Assembly: GCA_031400455.1 (NCBI GenBank)
Contig: JANNPX010000019.1
Span: 186,001-250,000 of the forward strand
From: JANXYW01 sp031400455
Lineage (GTDB): Bacteria > Chloroflexota > Dehalococcoidia > DSTF01 > JACRBR01
Reading direction: 5' to 3'
DNA: 64,000 nt
The notes beneath the pieces were generated by a model. It was not told the DNA's origin, searched no databases, and saw only the letters and a program-made list of their open reading frames with translations. A program made the position numbers and the translations under genes. This document shows positions 23,992 to 33,130 of this stretch, piece after piece (position 1 is the first letter of the stretch; the number at the start of each line of letters is the position of its first letter).

Positions 23992-25122
23992 TCACGGCCC
24001 GCTGAAATTGAAGCGCACTTCGCCCAGCCCGGCGTGATAGATGAGGTCGCACGGCGTCGCGATGCGCGGGATCTCGAAGTAGACGTCACCTTCCGTGTCT
24101 CCGTCAAACCACCACAGGCGCACCTCAAACCCAGATTTCGTGGCAAGCGTATCGATGGGCGAATATCCGTTATCGAGGCAATCGTGGAGGCGAAGAAAAT
24201 ACGGCGAGAACAAGGTCGGGAACGAGCCCGTCTGCTCGGCGTACACGTGGAACACGACGACTCGATAGCCCGAATGCGGCACTTTGCGGGAGCCGAACGG
24301 CAACGCCCCGTCGTCGTCGTAGTCAAGCAGGGTGATCCGCGTGTTGTTCGCTTCGCCGGTCGGCGCTTCGCGACGGAATTCGCTTCCGTTGGTGATCGAT
24401 GAGCGGACGGCGACATCGTCCTGCTCCGCGCGAAGCAATCCGACGAACGGCAGGAGCTGGACCGCGACAAGCACGAGGAAGAGCGGGACGCCGATGATCG
24501 CTGAGGCAACTTCGTTGCCGGGGCGCGCGTCCGCGTTGATGCTGTACGGCGGGTATTCGTCCCGCAGGAGATACAGGTACGCGGCCATGCGCTGGTACCA
24601 GCGGCCCACGCCGACGCTGAACTTGAACAATCCGCGCGGGTATCGTCCGGTGATCAGAATGGCGAACCAGGAGATGAACGTCGTGAAATACCAGGCGTAC
24701 TGCACGAAGGAGAAGACCAAGTAATTCGGAACAATCGCGAATGCGCGAATGAAAAGCCTGAAACGAGATTGGCGCTCCGCGTGCGGTATGTCGAGCAGGA
24801 GCGGGTATTCACCAGGCTCCCACGAAAACGGTGGATATTCGTCGCGGAGCAGCGCGCAGTACGCCACGACGTTGGCCTGCCAGCGGAGGATGCCGCTCGT
24901 GAACTCGAAGAATGCCTTCGGGTAGCGGCCCGTGAACAAGATCCCGAACCACGCGAGTATCGTGAGGATCGCGAGCGGGATCGTCAGCAGATAGAGGGCA
25001 ATGAGCTGCGGGATCGCGAGGAAGATCTTGAAGAAGATCTTGATGCGCGACAGCCGCTCCGGATAGGCGACGTCGAACGCTACCGGGTGCGGCGGTCGTT
25101 CGGCGGGCGCTACGTAGGTGAT
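23992..25122 (-). CDS. Membrane protein with two DUF4389-type modules and an extra C-terminal domain; likely ATC start
   Basis: 376 residues if begun at ATC 25122. Two modules each run YPERLSR/hydrophobic helix/LFTGRYPKAFFEF/LRDEYPPFS, the layout I associate with DUF4389 membrane proteins; about four to five membrane helices. A C-terminal part of about 130 residues (from about 245) lacks membrane segments. The frame is open from 25260 but has no ATG, GTG or TTG until TTG 24939, which lies inside module 1. ATC 25122 has GGGAG 7 nt upstream and gives an N-terminus like that of the neighbouring homologue. A sequence error changing ATG to ATC is the main alternative. Confidence 0.7.
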   Translation of the reverse strand: MTYVAPAERPPHPVAFDVAYPERLSRIKIFFKIFLAIPQLIALYLLTIPLAILTILAWFGILFTGRYPKAFFEFTSGILRWQANVVAYCALLRDEYPPFSWEPGEYPLLLDIPHAERQSRFRLFIRAFAIVPNYLVFSFVQYAWYFTTFISWFAILITGRYPRGLFKFSVGVGRWYQRMAAYLYLLRDEYPPYSINADARPGNEVASAIIGVPLFLVLVAVQLLPFVGLLRAEQDDVAVRSSITNGSEFRREAPTGEANNTRITLLDYDDDGALPFGSRKVPHSGYRVVVFHVYAEQTGSFPTLFSPYFLRLHDCLDNGYSPIDTLATKSGFEVRLWWFDGDTEGDVYFEIPRIATPCDLIYHAGLGEVRFNFSGP

Positions 25123-25138
25123 ACGGTCGCTCCCTGCT

Positions 25139-25726
25139 CTACGGGTCGAGGCTGAACGGGGGGTAAGCGTCGTGCATGAAGAACGCGTAGGTTGTCGTGC
25201 GCAATGACCAGCGTTGGACGCCCACGACGAACTTGAACACGCCCTCCGGATACCTGCCGCTCACGAGCACCATGATGCCTGCGTAGATGATCGCGAAGAT
25301 AGAAATGAAGCTCAGCACGCCGACGATGATGAAATGCGGGATCGCCAGGATCCACTTGTAGAGCGGCGCCCAGCGCTGCAAGTTGTTTGGCGCGTCGATC
25401 TCGAGCGTGACAGGATAGGTCCCTGCGTCGAGGGAGAACGGCGGATACTCGTCTCGCAGGAGGGTGCAGTAAGCGGTTACGTTTGCCTGCCACCGCATGA
25501 TGCCAAAGTTGAACTTGAACAACCCATCGGGATACTTGCCAGTGAACAGGATCGCAAAGGCTGCGATGAGGGAGAGGATCTCCCAGACGGCGTTGAGCGC
25601 GTAGAGCACGGCCAGATGCGGTATGGCGAGGATCCACTTCACGAACGTCAGGCGTGAGAGGGACTCGGGATACTGGACGTCGAATCGAACCGGGTACGGC
25701 CCGGCCGTGGGTGCTGTTGCTGTCAT
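25139..25726 (-). CDS. Membrane protein with two DUF4389-type modules
   Basis: 195 residues with two modules, each having YPESLSRLTFVKWILAIPHL-like helix starts, LFTGKYPDGLFKFNFG or LVSGRYPEGVFKFVVG, and a closing DEYPPFSLD or DAYPPFSLD. Four membrane helices are likely. ATG 25726 follows an excellent AAGGAGGT. It lies 16 nt upstream of a longer homologue in another frame, so the pair probably arose by gene duplication and may form a complex. The function of the family is unknown to me. Confidence 0.85.
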   Translation of the reverse strand: MTATAPTAGPYPVRFDVQYPESLSRLTFVKWILAIPHLAVLYALNAVWEILSLIAAFAILFTGKYPDGLFKFNFGIMRWQANVTAYCTLLRDEYPPFSLDAGTYPVTLEIDAPNNLQRWAPLYKWILAIPHFIIVGVLSFISIFAIIYAGIMVLVSGRYPEGVFKFVVGVQRWSLRTTTYAFFMHDAYPPFSLDP

Positions 25727-25814
25727 CGTGACCTCCTTGTCGAATCGCTAATGTGCGTACTCTGCCGCCAGTGAGGCCGTCCTGTCAATAGGTGCGTGGG
25801 CAGCGGGGCGATGT

Positions 25815-25820
25815 TAGATT
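25815..25820 (+). promoter_or_regulatory. -10-like box before a small membrane protein
   Basis: TAGATT ends 6 nt before ATG 25827; no Shine-Dalgarno is present. Confidence 0.35.
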
Positions 25821-25826
25821 GGGCCG

Positions 25827-26051
25827 ATGGCAACTGAACCACGAAACAACAATGACATAATGTTGGTGGCGGCAGGCGTATTCTTGGGTATCGCGTTGGC
25901 CGTTAGCTATGGCGCGTGGAGTGCCGTGAACGCAACGGCGTCGGATCGCTGGACGTCATTCGCGGAGGCGATGCTCTTCCCGGGAACGCTGATCATACCG
26001 GTGGTCGCGGTGATCGTGTGGCTGGGGTGGAAGGCGAACATCGACGGGTAG
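25827..26051 (+). CDS. Small two-helix membrane protein
   Basis: 74 residues. Two hydrophobic segments (LVAAGVFLGIALAVSYGAW, and LIIPVVAVIVWLGW near the C-terminus) are joined by a polar stretch. No family recognised. It converges on treZ with only 6 nt between stops. Confidence 0.6.
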   Translation: MATEPRNNNDIMLVAAGVFLGIALAVSYGAWSAVNATASDRWTSFAEAMLFPGTLIIPVVAVIVWLGWKANIDG

Positions 26052-26057
26052 GGTGAC

Positions 26058-27944
26058 TCAGGCGTCCGGCGCGGGTTCTTGTGCGCTGAGCCAGGCGACG
26101 GTGTTCGCGGGCATGGAGATCAGGTCGGCGTCGAAGCGGACGGCACCGCCGCCGCCGCCGAATGTCGTGTCGTCGGTTGAGAGCACCACGGTCCATTCGA
26201 GCGCACTGAGCGCAGCGGTGACGTGTGCATTCGCTGGCGTTCCATCGAGCGCGATGCCGAAGTTGGCGACGATCAGCCGGTGTTCGCGCCCGTGCCACAG
26301 GTGCACGATGACGAGCGTCTCGGACGCCGCGTAGGCTCGCATGTCGTGCCGGTCCTGTCGCGAAAGGACGGCGTCATCCTTCCGGACGCGAAGTAGCTCG
26401 GAGTAGAGCGCGAGCGTGCCCGCACCAGCGCCGGTGTCGCGCTCTTCGAGCTTGAGCTTCGACTCGTCGAACATGCGTGGATCCTGCGGATCGGGGAAGC
26501 GGCGGTGCTGCTCTTCAGGATGCTCGTGCGCGGCGAACTCGGCGTGGCGGCCAACGCGGATGGCTTCGCCGAGTTCAGTGCCGTGGTCGGTGAAGTAGTA
26601 GAAGCCGGTGGACGCCGCGAACTCCTGCCCCATGAAGATCATCGGGGTGTAAGGGAGCAGCAGCATGACCGCCGACCACGCGCGATGCTGCTCGACGCCG
26701 ACCAGGTACGACAGGCGGCGGCCGAAGGCGCGGTTTGCGGCCTGGTCGTGGTTGTCGATGCAGTACACGAAGTGCTCGGCCGGCAGATCCCCGGCAGTCG
26801 TTCCGCGGAGCGCGCCGAGGTACTTCGACTCCTGACCTTCGAAGAGCCAGCCGCGGTTGATCGTGCGCGCCAGCTCGTCGAGCGTTCCGGCGTAATCCTG
26901 GTAGTAACCGCTGCGTTCCTGGCTAGCCATCGCATGCACCACGTGATGAAAGTCGTCGGCCCAGACGGCGTCGAAGCCGAAGCCGCCGTCGGCAGCCTCG
27001 CGCACATACTTCGTGTCGTTCTCGTACGTCTCGGCGATCATGACGATGCTGCGCGATGCGGGGACGCTCGCTCGCGCTGCGGAGGCAATCTCCGCGAGGA
27101 TGTGGCGGCTGGAGTCGTCGACGATGGTGAATGCTGCATCGATGCGCAGGCCGTCGATGTGGTACTCGTCCAGCCAGTAGCAGGCGTTGTCGATGACGAA
27201 TCGGCGTACCATGTCGCTGTTCGGGCCGTCGTAGTTGATACCCTCGCCCCAGCGCGTCTCGTGCCGGCTGGAGAAGTAGTCGCGTGCGAACTGCGTTAGA
27301 TAGTTGCCGTCTGGTCCGAGATGGTTGTACACGACATCGAGAATGACGCCGATGCCGCGTTGATGGGCCGCATCGACGAGCCGCTTCAGCGCATCAGGGC
27401 CGCCGTAGATATGCGACGGGGCGAAGAGGTCGACGCCGTCGTACCCCCAGTTGCGCGTGCCCGGGAACTCGGCGATCGGCATCAACTCGATGGCGTTGAT
27501 GCCGATCGCGGCGAGGAAGTCGAGCTGAGCAGCGAGCGCGTCGAACGTGCCCTCCGGCGTGTAGGCGCCGACATGCAGTTCATAGATGCAGAGGCCCTTT
27601 GCTGAGAGCCCGCGCCAGTCGCCGTCGCGCCAGGCGTAGGCCGCCGGATCGACGACTTCGGATGGGCCGTGCGGGCCTTCGGGCTGGCTGCGCGAGTACG
27701 GGTCGGGATAGCCCCAGCGATCGTCGATGCGGTAGCGGTAACGATAACGGGCCCCCGACTCGATGCCCGCGACGAGCCCGTTCCAGACGGCGTCGTCGCT
27801 CCGCGCCAGCGGCGTCGGCGGGCGGCCGTCGATCTCAACGTCGATGCGACTGGCGTCTGGCGCCCAGACGCGGAACTCCACGCCGTCGGCGACGACGGTC
27901 GCGCCCAGTGGCGGGCGGTGAGGGCCGGTGGGAGTGGCTGGCAT
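26058..27944 (-). CDS. treZ: Malto-oligosyltrehalose trehalohydrolase
   Basis: 628 residues of GH13 type. An N-terminal carbohydrate-binding module (GVEFRVWAPDASRIDVE) precedes the barrel. DVVYNHLGPDGNYL, GLRIDAAFTI (nucleophile Asp), MIAETYEND (acid/base Glu) and VWADDFHHVVHA are the TreZ versions of GH13 regions I-IV. It releases trehalose from maltooligosyl-trehalose; its usual partner TreY is not in this window. ATG 27944 has TACACT ending 8 nt before it and no ribosome site. Confidence 0.93.
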   Translation of the reverse strand: MPATPTGPHRPPLGATVVADGVEFRVWAPDASRIDVEIDGRPPTPLARSDDAVWNGLVAGIESGARYRYRYRIDDRWGYPDPYSRSQPEGPHGPSEVVDPAAYAWRDGDWRGLSAKGLCIYELHVGAYTPEGTFDALAAQLDFLAAIGINAIELMPIAEFPGTRNWGYDGVDLFAPSHIYGGPDALKRLVDAAHQRGIGVILDVVYNHLGPDGNYLTQFARDYFSSRHETRWGEGINYDGPNSDMVRRFVIDNACYWLDEYHIDGLRIDAAFTIVDDSSRHILAEIASAARASVPASRSIVMIAETYENDTKYVREAADGGFGFDAVWADDFHHVVHAMASQERSGYYQDYAGTLDELARTINRGWLFEGQESKYLGALRGTTAGDLPAEHFVYCIDNHDQAANRAFGRRLSYLVGVEQHRAWSAVMLLLPYTPMIFMGQEFAASTGFYYFTDHGTELGEAIRVGRHAEFAAHEHPEEQHRRFPDPQDPRMFDESKLKLEERDTGAGAGTLALYSELLRVRKDDAVLSRQDRHDMRAYAASETLVIVHLWHGREHRLIVANFGIALDGTPANAHVTAALSALEWTVVLSTDDTTFGGGGGAVRFDADLISMPANTVAWLSAQEPAPDA

Positions 27945-27952
27945 GCGCCCCC

Positions 27953-27958
27953 AGTGTA
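27953..27958 (-). promoter_or_regulatory. -10-like box before treZ
   Basis: TACACT on the minus strand, 8 nt before ATG 27944; weak -35. Confidence 0.35.
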
Positions 27959-27972
27959 TCGGCAGGGCCCGA

Positions 27973-29154
27973 TCACACGACGATGAGGGGGATGCGCACC
28001 TCTTCGGGCAGAAGCCCACCGTGATAGCCCAGCATCGGCTTGTCCGGCTTGTAGTTGACGGTGTCGGGCGTGGCGCTTATGGCCATGAAGTCGCCCATGC
28101 GCCGGCGCGTCTCCGCAGCGAGCGGCTGCGGTCCGAGCAGGCGTAACTCTTCGACTTCGTCGATTGTCAGCAGGGCATGTGCCGGGAACCGCTCGTGAAA
28201 CAGCTCGATGAAGCGTTCGCGGCAGCCGTCGCGTACGTAGAACAGTGGCACCCGCGGTTCGCTTGACGGCGGCAGCCGCAGCAGATCGAGCAGCGGGTCG
28301 CCGTGCTTGATCTCGACCTGATCTTGGCGGGCGATGTGCGTCAGACCGTGATCCGCGCTGACGACGATGCGCGCGCGGCCCGCTAGTTGTGCGGAAAGGC
28401 CTGCGACGCAGTGCTGCACCGCGTCGAGTGTCTTCGCCACGGGCTTCGAGTACGGGCCGTGGTCGTGCTCGGCCGCGTCGATAAACGGCACGTAGAGGTA
28501 CGTGTAGGTAGGTGCGGTGGCGTGTTTGATGCGCGTGGCAACCGCATCGACGGCTGCGGAGAGATCTTCGTAGGGCTGCTGCGGCGCGCCGCCGCTGAGG
28601 TAGTTCGAGTACACGGATCCCACCAGGTGCGCCGGGTTGTAGCACACCGTTTCGTACTCGAATCGAGGCAGCCATGAGTTCACTGGGAATGCCGTTTTCG
28701 GCGCGACACCCAGCTCACCCAGAGGCCGCTTCGAGAAGCGCTCAACGAACGGGAGGATAGCGGCGATTAGATCGCTGTCCGGAAGATAGGTGAACCACCC
28801 AGGAACGCCGTGTTCAGCGGGCCAGCATCCCGTCGCCAGCGATGTGACTGCCGGCGCCGTGGACGATGGGAAGACGGATTGCATCTCGAGCGCGAGGTGC
28901 GTGCGAAGGAACGCGTCGGCAGGCAACCGTTCGATGAGGTTCATGCCTAGACCGTCGGCCATGATAAAGACGACGTGTTCGGCTGGCCCAATGGCATCCG
29001 CGACGGCGCGTGCGGACGGCGAGAGTTCGATGCCGGGGACGCCGCAGATCGATGCGAGCGCGCGCGAGAGATCGACCGTGTTCGCGACGCCAGCGTCGGG
29101 GTGGACAAGTGCGCCGGTGCCGAACCAGTCGAGCAAGCGTTGCTGGTCGCTCAT
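27973..29154 (-). CDS. Alkaline phosphatase / nucleotide pyrophosphatase family protein
   Basis: 393 residues. VVFIMADGLGMNL near residue 60 carries metal-binding Asp; SSTAPAVTSLATGCWPAEHG near residue 98 holds the nucleophile Thr of the type I phosphodiesterase group; DAAEHDHGPYS and VSADHGLTHI supply the remaining Asp/His metal ligands. The enzyme class hydrolyses phosphodiesters or phosphonates. No signal peptide, so probably cytoplasmic. ATG 29154 directly abuts the stop of the DinB gene upstream. Confidence 0.85.
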   Translation of the reverse strand: MSDQQRLLDWFGTGALVHPDAGVANTVDLSRALASICGVPGIELSPSARAVADAIGPAEHVVFIMADGLGMNLIERLPADAFLRTHLALEMQSVFPSSTAPAVTSLATGCWPAEHGVPGWFTYLPDSDLIAAILPFVERFSKRPLGELGVAPKTAFPVNSWLPRFEYETVCYNPAHLVGSVYSNYLSGGAPQQPYEDLSAAVDAVATRIKHATAPTYTYLYVPFIDAAEHDHGPYSKPVAKTLDAVQHCVAGLSAQLAGRARIVVSADHGLTHIARQDQVEIKHGDPLLDLLRLPPSSEPRVPLFYVRDGCRERFIELFHERFPAHALLTIDEVEELRLLGPQPLAAETRRRMGDFMAISATPDTVNYKPDKPMLGYHGGLLPEEVRIPLIVV

Positions 29155-29703
29155 CTACAGGGGCGCGCCCTTCATGCCCATGAGGCCCTTGACGAATTGC
29201 ACCTCGCCAAGATGCTCGGAGGTGTGGCCGATGGCGAAGAACGCGATCGTCTCAGCCTTCGAGAGCACATCCATGTTCGGGTAGACGCCGGCGAAGAATG
29301 GCAGTTGCACCTCGGCCGCGGCTTCAGCATCAGTGATGCTATCCAGGTACGCGATCTCGCTCTCGCCGACGGCCTTCGCATACGCGAGCAGCGCATCGAT
29401 GTCGAGGCGGAGCCCGCCGATTTGCTCGCGCGTCAGGCCGTTGCCGAAGGGCGTGACACCGGTCTGCGCGACCGGCAGCCTCTCCGCCCATCCTTGCGAT
29501 GCGAAGACGCTGGGGCGTTGCATGACGACACCGTGGAGGATCTCGTCCTCTGCACGGTACGTGTGCCAGATGGCGAAGATGATCGACGTGTCGTGACCAT
29601 CGGGCTGCCAGGCGAGCTGTTCGGGCGTCAAGCCGCGCACGAGCAACTCCGGGTACCAGTGCCAGAACTCCAGATTCTTCCTGAGCGCGATACTCGATGT
29701 CAT
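29155..29703 (-). CDS. DinB-family protein
   Basis: 182 residues forming a probable four-helix bundle. WHTYRAEDEILHGVV and FFAIGHTSEHLGEVQFVKG place His residues as metal ligands of the DinB/YfiT type. Family members include thiol-dependent S-transferases (for example with mycothiol or bacillithiol) and many uncharacterised proteins. GGAGG precedes ATG 29703. It is the first gene of a two-gene unit with the phosphatase. Confidence 0.8.
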   Translation of the reverse strand: MTSSIALRKNLEFWHWYPELLVRGLTPEQLAWQPDGHDTSIIFAIWHTYRAEDEILHGVVMQRPSVFASQGWAERLPVAQTGVTPFGNGLTREQIGGLRLDIDALLAYAKAVGESEIAYLDSITDAEAAAEVQLPFFAGVYPNMDVLSKAETIAFFAIGHTSEHLGEVQFVKGLMGMKGAPL

Positions 29704-29784
29704 GCGTCCTCCTTGGCGGTTGCGGTTCGGACGTAGCGTACCGTGGGCGGCGCCGGAGATCAGCGTGGGTGGAGGTCGCGTGCC

Positions 29785-30651
29785 CTAGAGGCGCGCCCTG
29801 GACGTTCTCGGCGCCTCGCGGCGATCGGCCCGGAGCGCGCAGGCATACCCGACGACGAGCAGCGCCAGCCCGAACATCGCGACCGCCGCGCCGTTACGGA
29901 TGGGGATCCACGCGAGTTCCCGCCCGATCTCGAGGAACTCGCGTTGAAGGAATTCCGTGTCGCTATCCGATGCCATGCGCATGACGAACCGCGCGAGGAC
30001 GCCGCCGGCCACGACCGGTATTGCCGCCGCCATGATGACTATGCCGATGCTGGTGAGGCGTCCGAATCCGCGGCACGCTGCCGCAAGCCCGAGTGCCAGC
30101 ACGGCCGACAGGAGCGCGAGGATCAACGTGGTGACAGCGAGGATGTTGTGGTTGCGGCTGCGGAAGAACCCGATGCCATGTCGCGTGATCCCGGCGACGG
30201 AGAATCGGCCGACGCTGCCGTCCGTTGCCGCGGTGTCGTGCAAGGCTCCGGCGCCATTCTTGTACAGGACCGCCGCCGAGCGTTCCAGGAGGAGCTCGCG
30301 AATGCGCTCCTTCGACTCCCCGCTCACCTCTGCGGGCCCGAGGGGGACGGCGATTGGAAAGCCGGACAGCTCGACAGTGTCGCTGGGTGACGCGTCGTCG
30401 GCAGTGCGTTGGAGCTCTTCATAGTTGCGGTCAATCAGCGGGTCGATCTCGGTGAGAGCGGCGACGGAGCGGCGTAGCGTCTGCTTCGCGGCGCCCTCGG
30501 AGGTGAGCTGGAAGAGTTGCAGCGACGTGAGGAGAGCGAGCAGCGCGAGGAAGAGCGCGAACGCCGCCGTCCATCTACCCAAGTTGAGTAGATCGGTCGA
30601 GGTTTGCGGTGGACGGGTCGGCGTTCGGTACGGGGACTGATTGTGCGCCAT
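29785..30651 (-). CDS. Integral membrane protein of unknown function
   Basis: 288 residues. One N-terminal helix (TAAFALFLALLALLTSLQL), an extracytoplasmic region of about 120 residues, then three C-terminal helices (AVTTLILALLSAVLALGLAA, IGIVIMAAAIPVVAGGVLA, AVAMFGLALLVVGYACAL). No family recognised. It begins 2 nt after the RDD gene stop and is likely co-expressed with it. Confidence 0.65.
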   Translation of the reverse strand: MAHNQSPYRTPTRPPQTSTDLLNLGRWTAAFALFLALLALLTSLQLFQLTSEGAAKQTLRRSVAALTEIDPLIDRNYEELQRTADDASPSDTVELSGFPIAVPLGPAEVSGESKERIRELLLERSAAVLYKNGAGALHDTAATDGSVGRFSVAGITRHGIGFFRSRNHNILAVTTLILALLSAVLALGLAAACRGFGRLTSIGIVIMAAAIPVVAGGVLARFVMRMASDSDTEFLQREFLEIGRELAWIPIRNGAAVAMFGLALLVVGYACALRADRREAPRTSRARL

Positions 30652-30653
30652 CG

Positions 30654-31229
30654 TTATTCGGCCGGCACCGCGATAACGCCCGCGATGCGGTCGTGGAACG
30701 CGCGGTGCTGCGAATCAAGGGCCGCCGAGACGAGCGCGATGATCGGCGAGGCGATGCAGACAATCATGACGACGCCGAAGATGACGACGGTGAAGCTGCT
30801 CAGCAGGATGGAGACTACCGCTGCGAGGGGCAGACCGGCGACACCGGCCATCGGCCAGCTATAGAACAGCGGGTTGAAGCACAACCACCAGGCGGCGCCG
30901 TCGCGCGGCGAGATCGGCGCGCCGTCCTCGCGCGCGAGTCTCAGTCCGGCGACGTACTGACCTCCGGTCTGGCCGCGGGTGGCGAGCAGCACGAGGTTCA
31001 GCGCACTCCAGATGAGTGGCGTCCCCAGTCCGATGATCGCCAGGAACGTGTAGAACTGCGGGTCACTGGGATCCTTCTTCGCCCAGTCCGTCGTGGCAAG
31101 GAGGAGGAAGCCAGCAAGGACGATGAGCACCAGCGCGATCGCTGAGAAGATCACCATATCGACGAGATAGCCACCCGCGCGAGCGCGGAAGCTTGCGCCC
31201 GCTGGGAGCGCGTCGGCGGTGCGGGTCAT
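30654..31229 (-). CDS. RDD-family membrane protein
   Basis: 191 residues. An N-terminal Arg/Asp region (FRARAGGYLVDMVIFS) opens the first helix, matching the RDD name-giving pattern, and GQTGGQYVAGLRLAREDG is the conserved loop between helices. Four helices are likely. The role of RDD proteins is poorly known; some act in ion exchange. ATG 31229 lacks a clear ribosome site. Confidence 0.8.
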   Translation of the reverse strand: MTRTADALPAGASFRARAGGYLVDMVIFSAIALVLIVLAGFLLLATTDWAKKDPSDPQFYTFLAIIGLGTPLIWSALNLVLLATRGQTGGQYVAGLRLAREDGAPISPRDGAAWWLCFNPLFYSWPMAGVAGLPLAAVVSILLSSFTVVIFGVVMIVCIASPIIALVSAALDSQHRAFHDRIAGVIAVPAE

Positions 31230-31331
31230 GGTGATCTCGCTGGTAGTGATAGCGCGCCTCGGCGAAGAGCTCGTGACGGCGCGATTATATCACGCGTCGT
31301 TCGCGGGGGCGGGCAGAAGCGTTCAGCTAGG

Positions 31332-32981
31332 CTAAGCGGGCGATGTTGCCGGCACGGGGAAACGCGTGATCGCGCCGTAGGTGGCAGGCTGGCGATGCTT
31401 CACGATGTCGGTGCCGGGCGCGCGCTGCTTGCTGTGGGCGAGCGCGCGATTCACTTCCGCGGAAACAGCGAGCGTGCGGCCTTCGAGCGCCTGCGCGAGC
31501 ACGCGCCCACTGGGATCGACGACCATTGTCGCGCCGTTTGCGGTAGGGGCGGCGGCGCAGGCGACGAACACGCGATTCTCTTCGGCGCGGCAGCGGGCGA
31601 CGATCGGCATCATCGGTGAGCCCGGATCATCCCCGCACCAGAGGATGAACTCGGCGCCACGCAGCATCAGCGAGCGCGCCACCTCCGGAACGAAGCCCTC
31701 CGCCGCGACCATGAGGCCGACACGTCCGATGGGCGTGCTGACGACCGGGCACACATCGTCGCCCATCGGCATCGACTCGAAGCGAGATCCCGGCGGCTTG
31801 TGCGTCTGACGGTGCTTCGCGAGAACCCCGCGCGGCCCGACGAGGTACATCGTGCGCCAGCCGTCCTCGTCCGGCTCGGAGACGGTGAAGGCGATGGAGA
31901 CGCCGGTGTCGCGAGCGATCGATTCGATCCCGGCCAGTACGGCGTCGTGGGCGTACGCGCCACGCAAGCGCGATGGCGTCGCCGGGAACACGACGATGCT
32001 GGAGTCCATCATCGCCTGGCGCTCAACGTGACGGCGTGCGACGGCGAGGAACTCGGCGCTCGTCGGGGGCATCGCCATCTGCACGACGGCGATGCGATGC
32101 TCGTTCTGCGACATGACGAACGATTCGTCGAGCTGCCGCATGACAGGGAGGCTTTCCGTCGGTTGCGAAAGAGCGGCGTACAGTTCGGGACGGCGGGTTA
32201 CGCGCGGCGCAGCGTCCGTGATCGGCACGTCGTAGGTCAACACGCCGTCCTCGTCCGGCCCGAGCGCTGCGACGGTCTCGCCCGAGGGGTTGATGAAGCG
32301 CGAGCGACCGGCGTAGACGATACTCTCTGCCTCGATGCCGGACTTGTCGCAACAGGCGATCCAGACGCCGTTCTCCACCGCGCGCGTGGGCATCAAGAAT
32401 TCGACTTGCGGGGTGCTGAGGTCCTGCTGATGGCGGGCGCCGCTGACCCACGCCGTGAGGTCGAGGATGATCTGCGCGCCGTTGAGCATCAGCGAGCGGG
32501 CGATCTCGGGCAGGCGCCCATCCGCGCAGACGAGGATGCCGATGCGACCGATCTCGGTATCGAACACCGGGTACGCCGCGCCAGGCGCGAACCATCGCGT
32601 GTCGAAGTGGAAGAGAAACGACTTGTCGTATCGGCCGAGAATCGCACCGTCACGCCCGAAGAGGAGCGCGCCGTTCGCGTATCCGCCGCCCGCGACGTCT
32701 AGCGCGAGTCCAACCGCAATGAAGATGCCGTGCTCACGGGCCTTGGCGGCGAATAGCGCGGCCGCATCGGAGGGCGAGAGTACGTTGCAGCGCGTCAAGT
32801 CGTCCGTCCCGAGAAAGTATGCCGGGTACGTGACTTCGGGCAGCGCAACGAGATCAGGATGCTCGGCCGCAACGACTTCGTCGATGCGGCGCATCGTGTG
32901 CGCGAGCGACGCCTCGGCATCCTCGATCGCGAACGCCGGAAGCTGCAGCAGCGAGATGCGCGCCGAGCGCGAATGGGTCAT
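31332..32981 (-). CDS. Double carbon-nitrogen hydrolase; second module catalytically dead
   Basis: 549 residues made of two nitrilase-fold modules. Module 1 (about 1-265) keeps the triad: Glu49 in LPEVTYPA, Lys120 in GRYDKSFLF and Cys152 in GILVCADGRLPE. Module 2 (about 295-549) has the same blocks but Ala334 in VVFPATPS for Glu, Gln392 in KHRQTHKPP for Lys, and Ala426 in GLMVAAEGFVPE for Cys. So module 2 can only be structural or regulatory. The family hydrolyses amides or nitriles; substrate unknown. TACACT lies 6 nt before ATG 32981 with no ribosome site. Confidence 0.88.
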   Translation of the reverse strand: MTHSRSARISLLQLPAFAIEDAEASLAHTMRRIDEVVAAEHPDLVALPEVTYPAYFLGTDDLTRCNVLSPSDAAALFAAKAREHGIFIAVGLALDVAGGGYANGALLFGRDGAILGRYDKSFLFHFDTRWFAPGAAYPVFDTEIGRIGILVCADGRLPEIARSLMLNGAQIILDLTAWVSGARHQQDLSTPQVEFLMPTRAVENGVWIACCDKSGIEAESIVYAGRSRFINPSGETVAALGPDEDGVLTYDVPITDAAPRVTRRPELYAALSQPTESLPVMRQLDESFVMSQNEHRIAVVQMAMPPTSAEFLAVARRHVERQAMMDSSIVVFPATPSRLRGAYAHDAVLAGIESIARDTGVSIAFTVSEPDEDGWRTMYLVGPRGVLAKHRQTHKPPGSRFESMPMGDDVCPVVSTPIGRVGLMVAAEGFVPEVARSLMLRGAEFILWCGDDPGSPMMPIVARCRAEENRVFVACAAAPTANGATMVVDPSGRVLAQALEGRTLAVSAEVNRALAHSKQRAPGTDIVKHRQPATYGAITRFPVPATSPA

Positions 32982-32987
32982 GCGATC

Positions 32988-32993
32988 AGTGTA
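32988..32993 (-). promoter_or_regulatory. -10-like box before the double nitrilase
   Basis: TACACT on the minus strand, 6 nt from ATG 32981. Confidence 0.4.
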
Positions 32994-33130
32994 CCCTCCG
33001 CTCCCAGTAACCTGCCCGTAGCGCGGCCCAGATGGACATGGCGCGGTAGCGCCGTGCGGCCGGTGTCGATAGGCTGGCCCGAGATTGCGCTAGACGGTTT
33101 GGGCAGTAATGAGGCCGCAAGGAGCGACTG

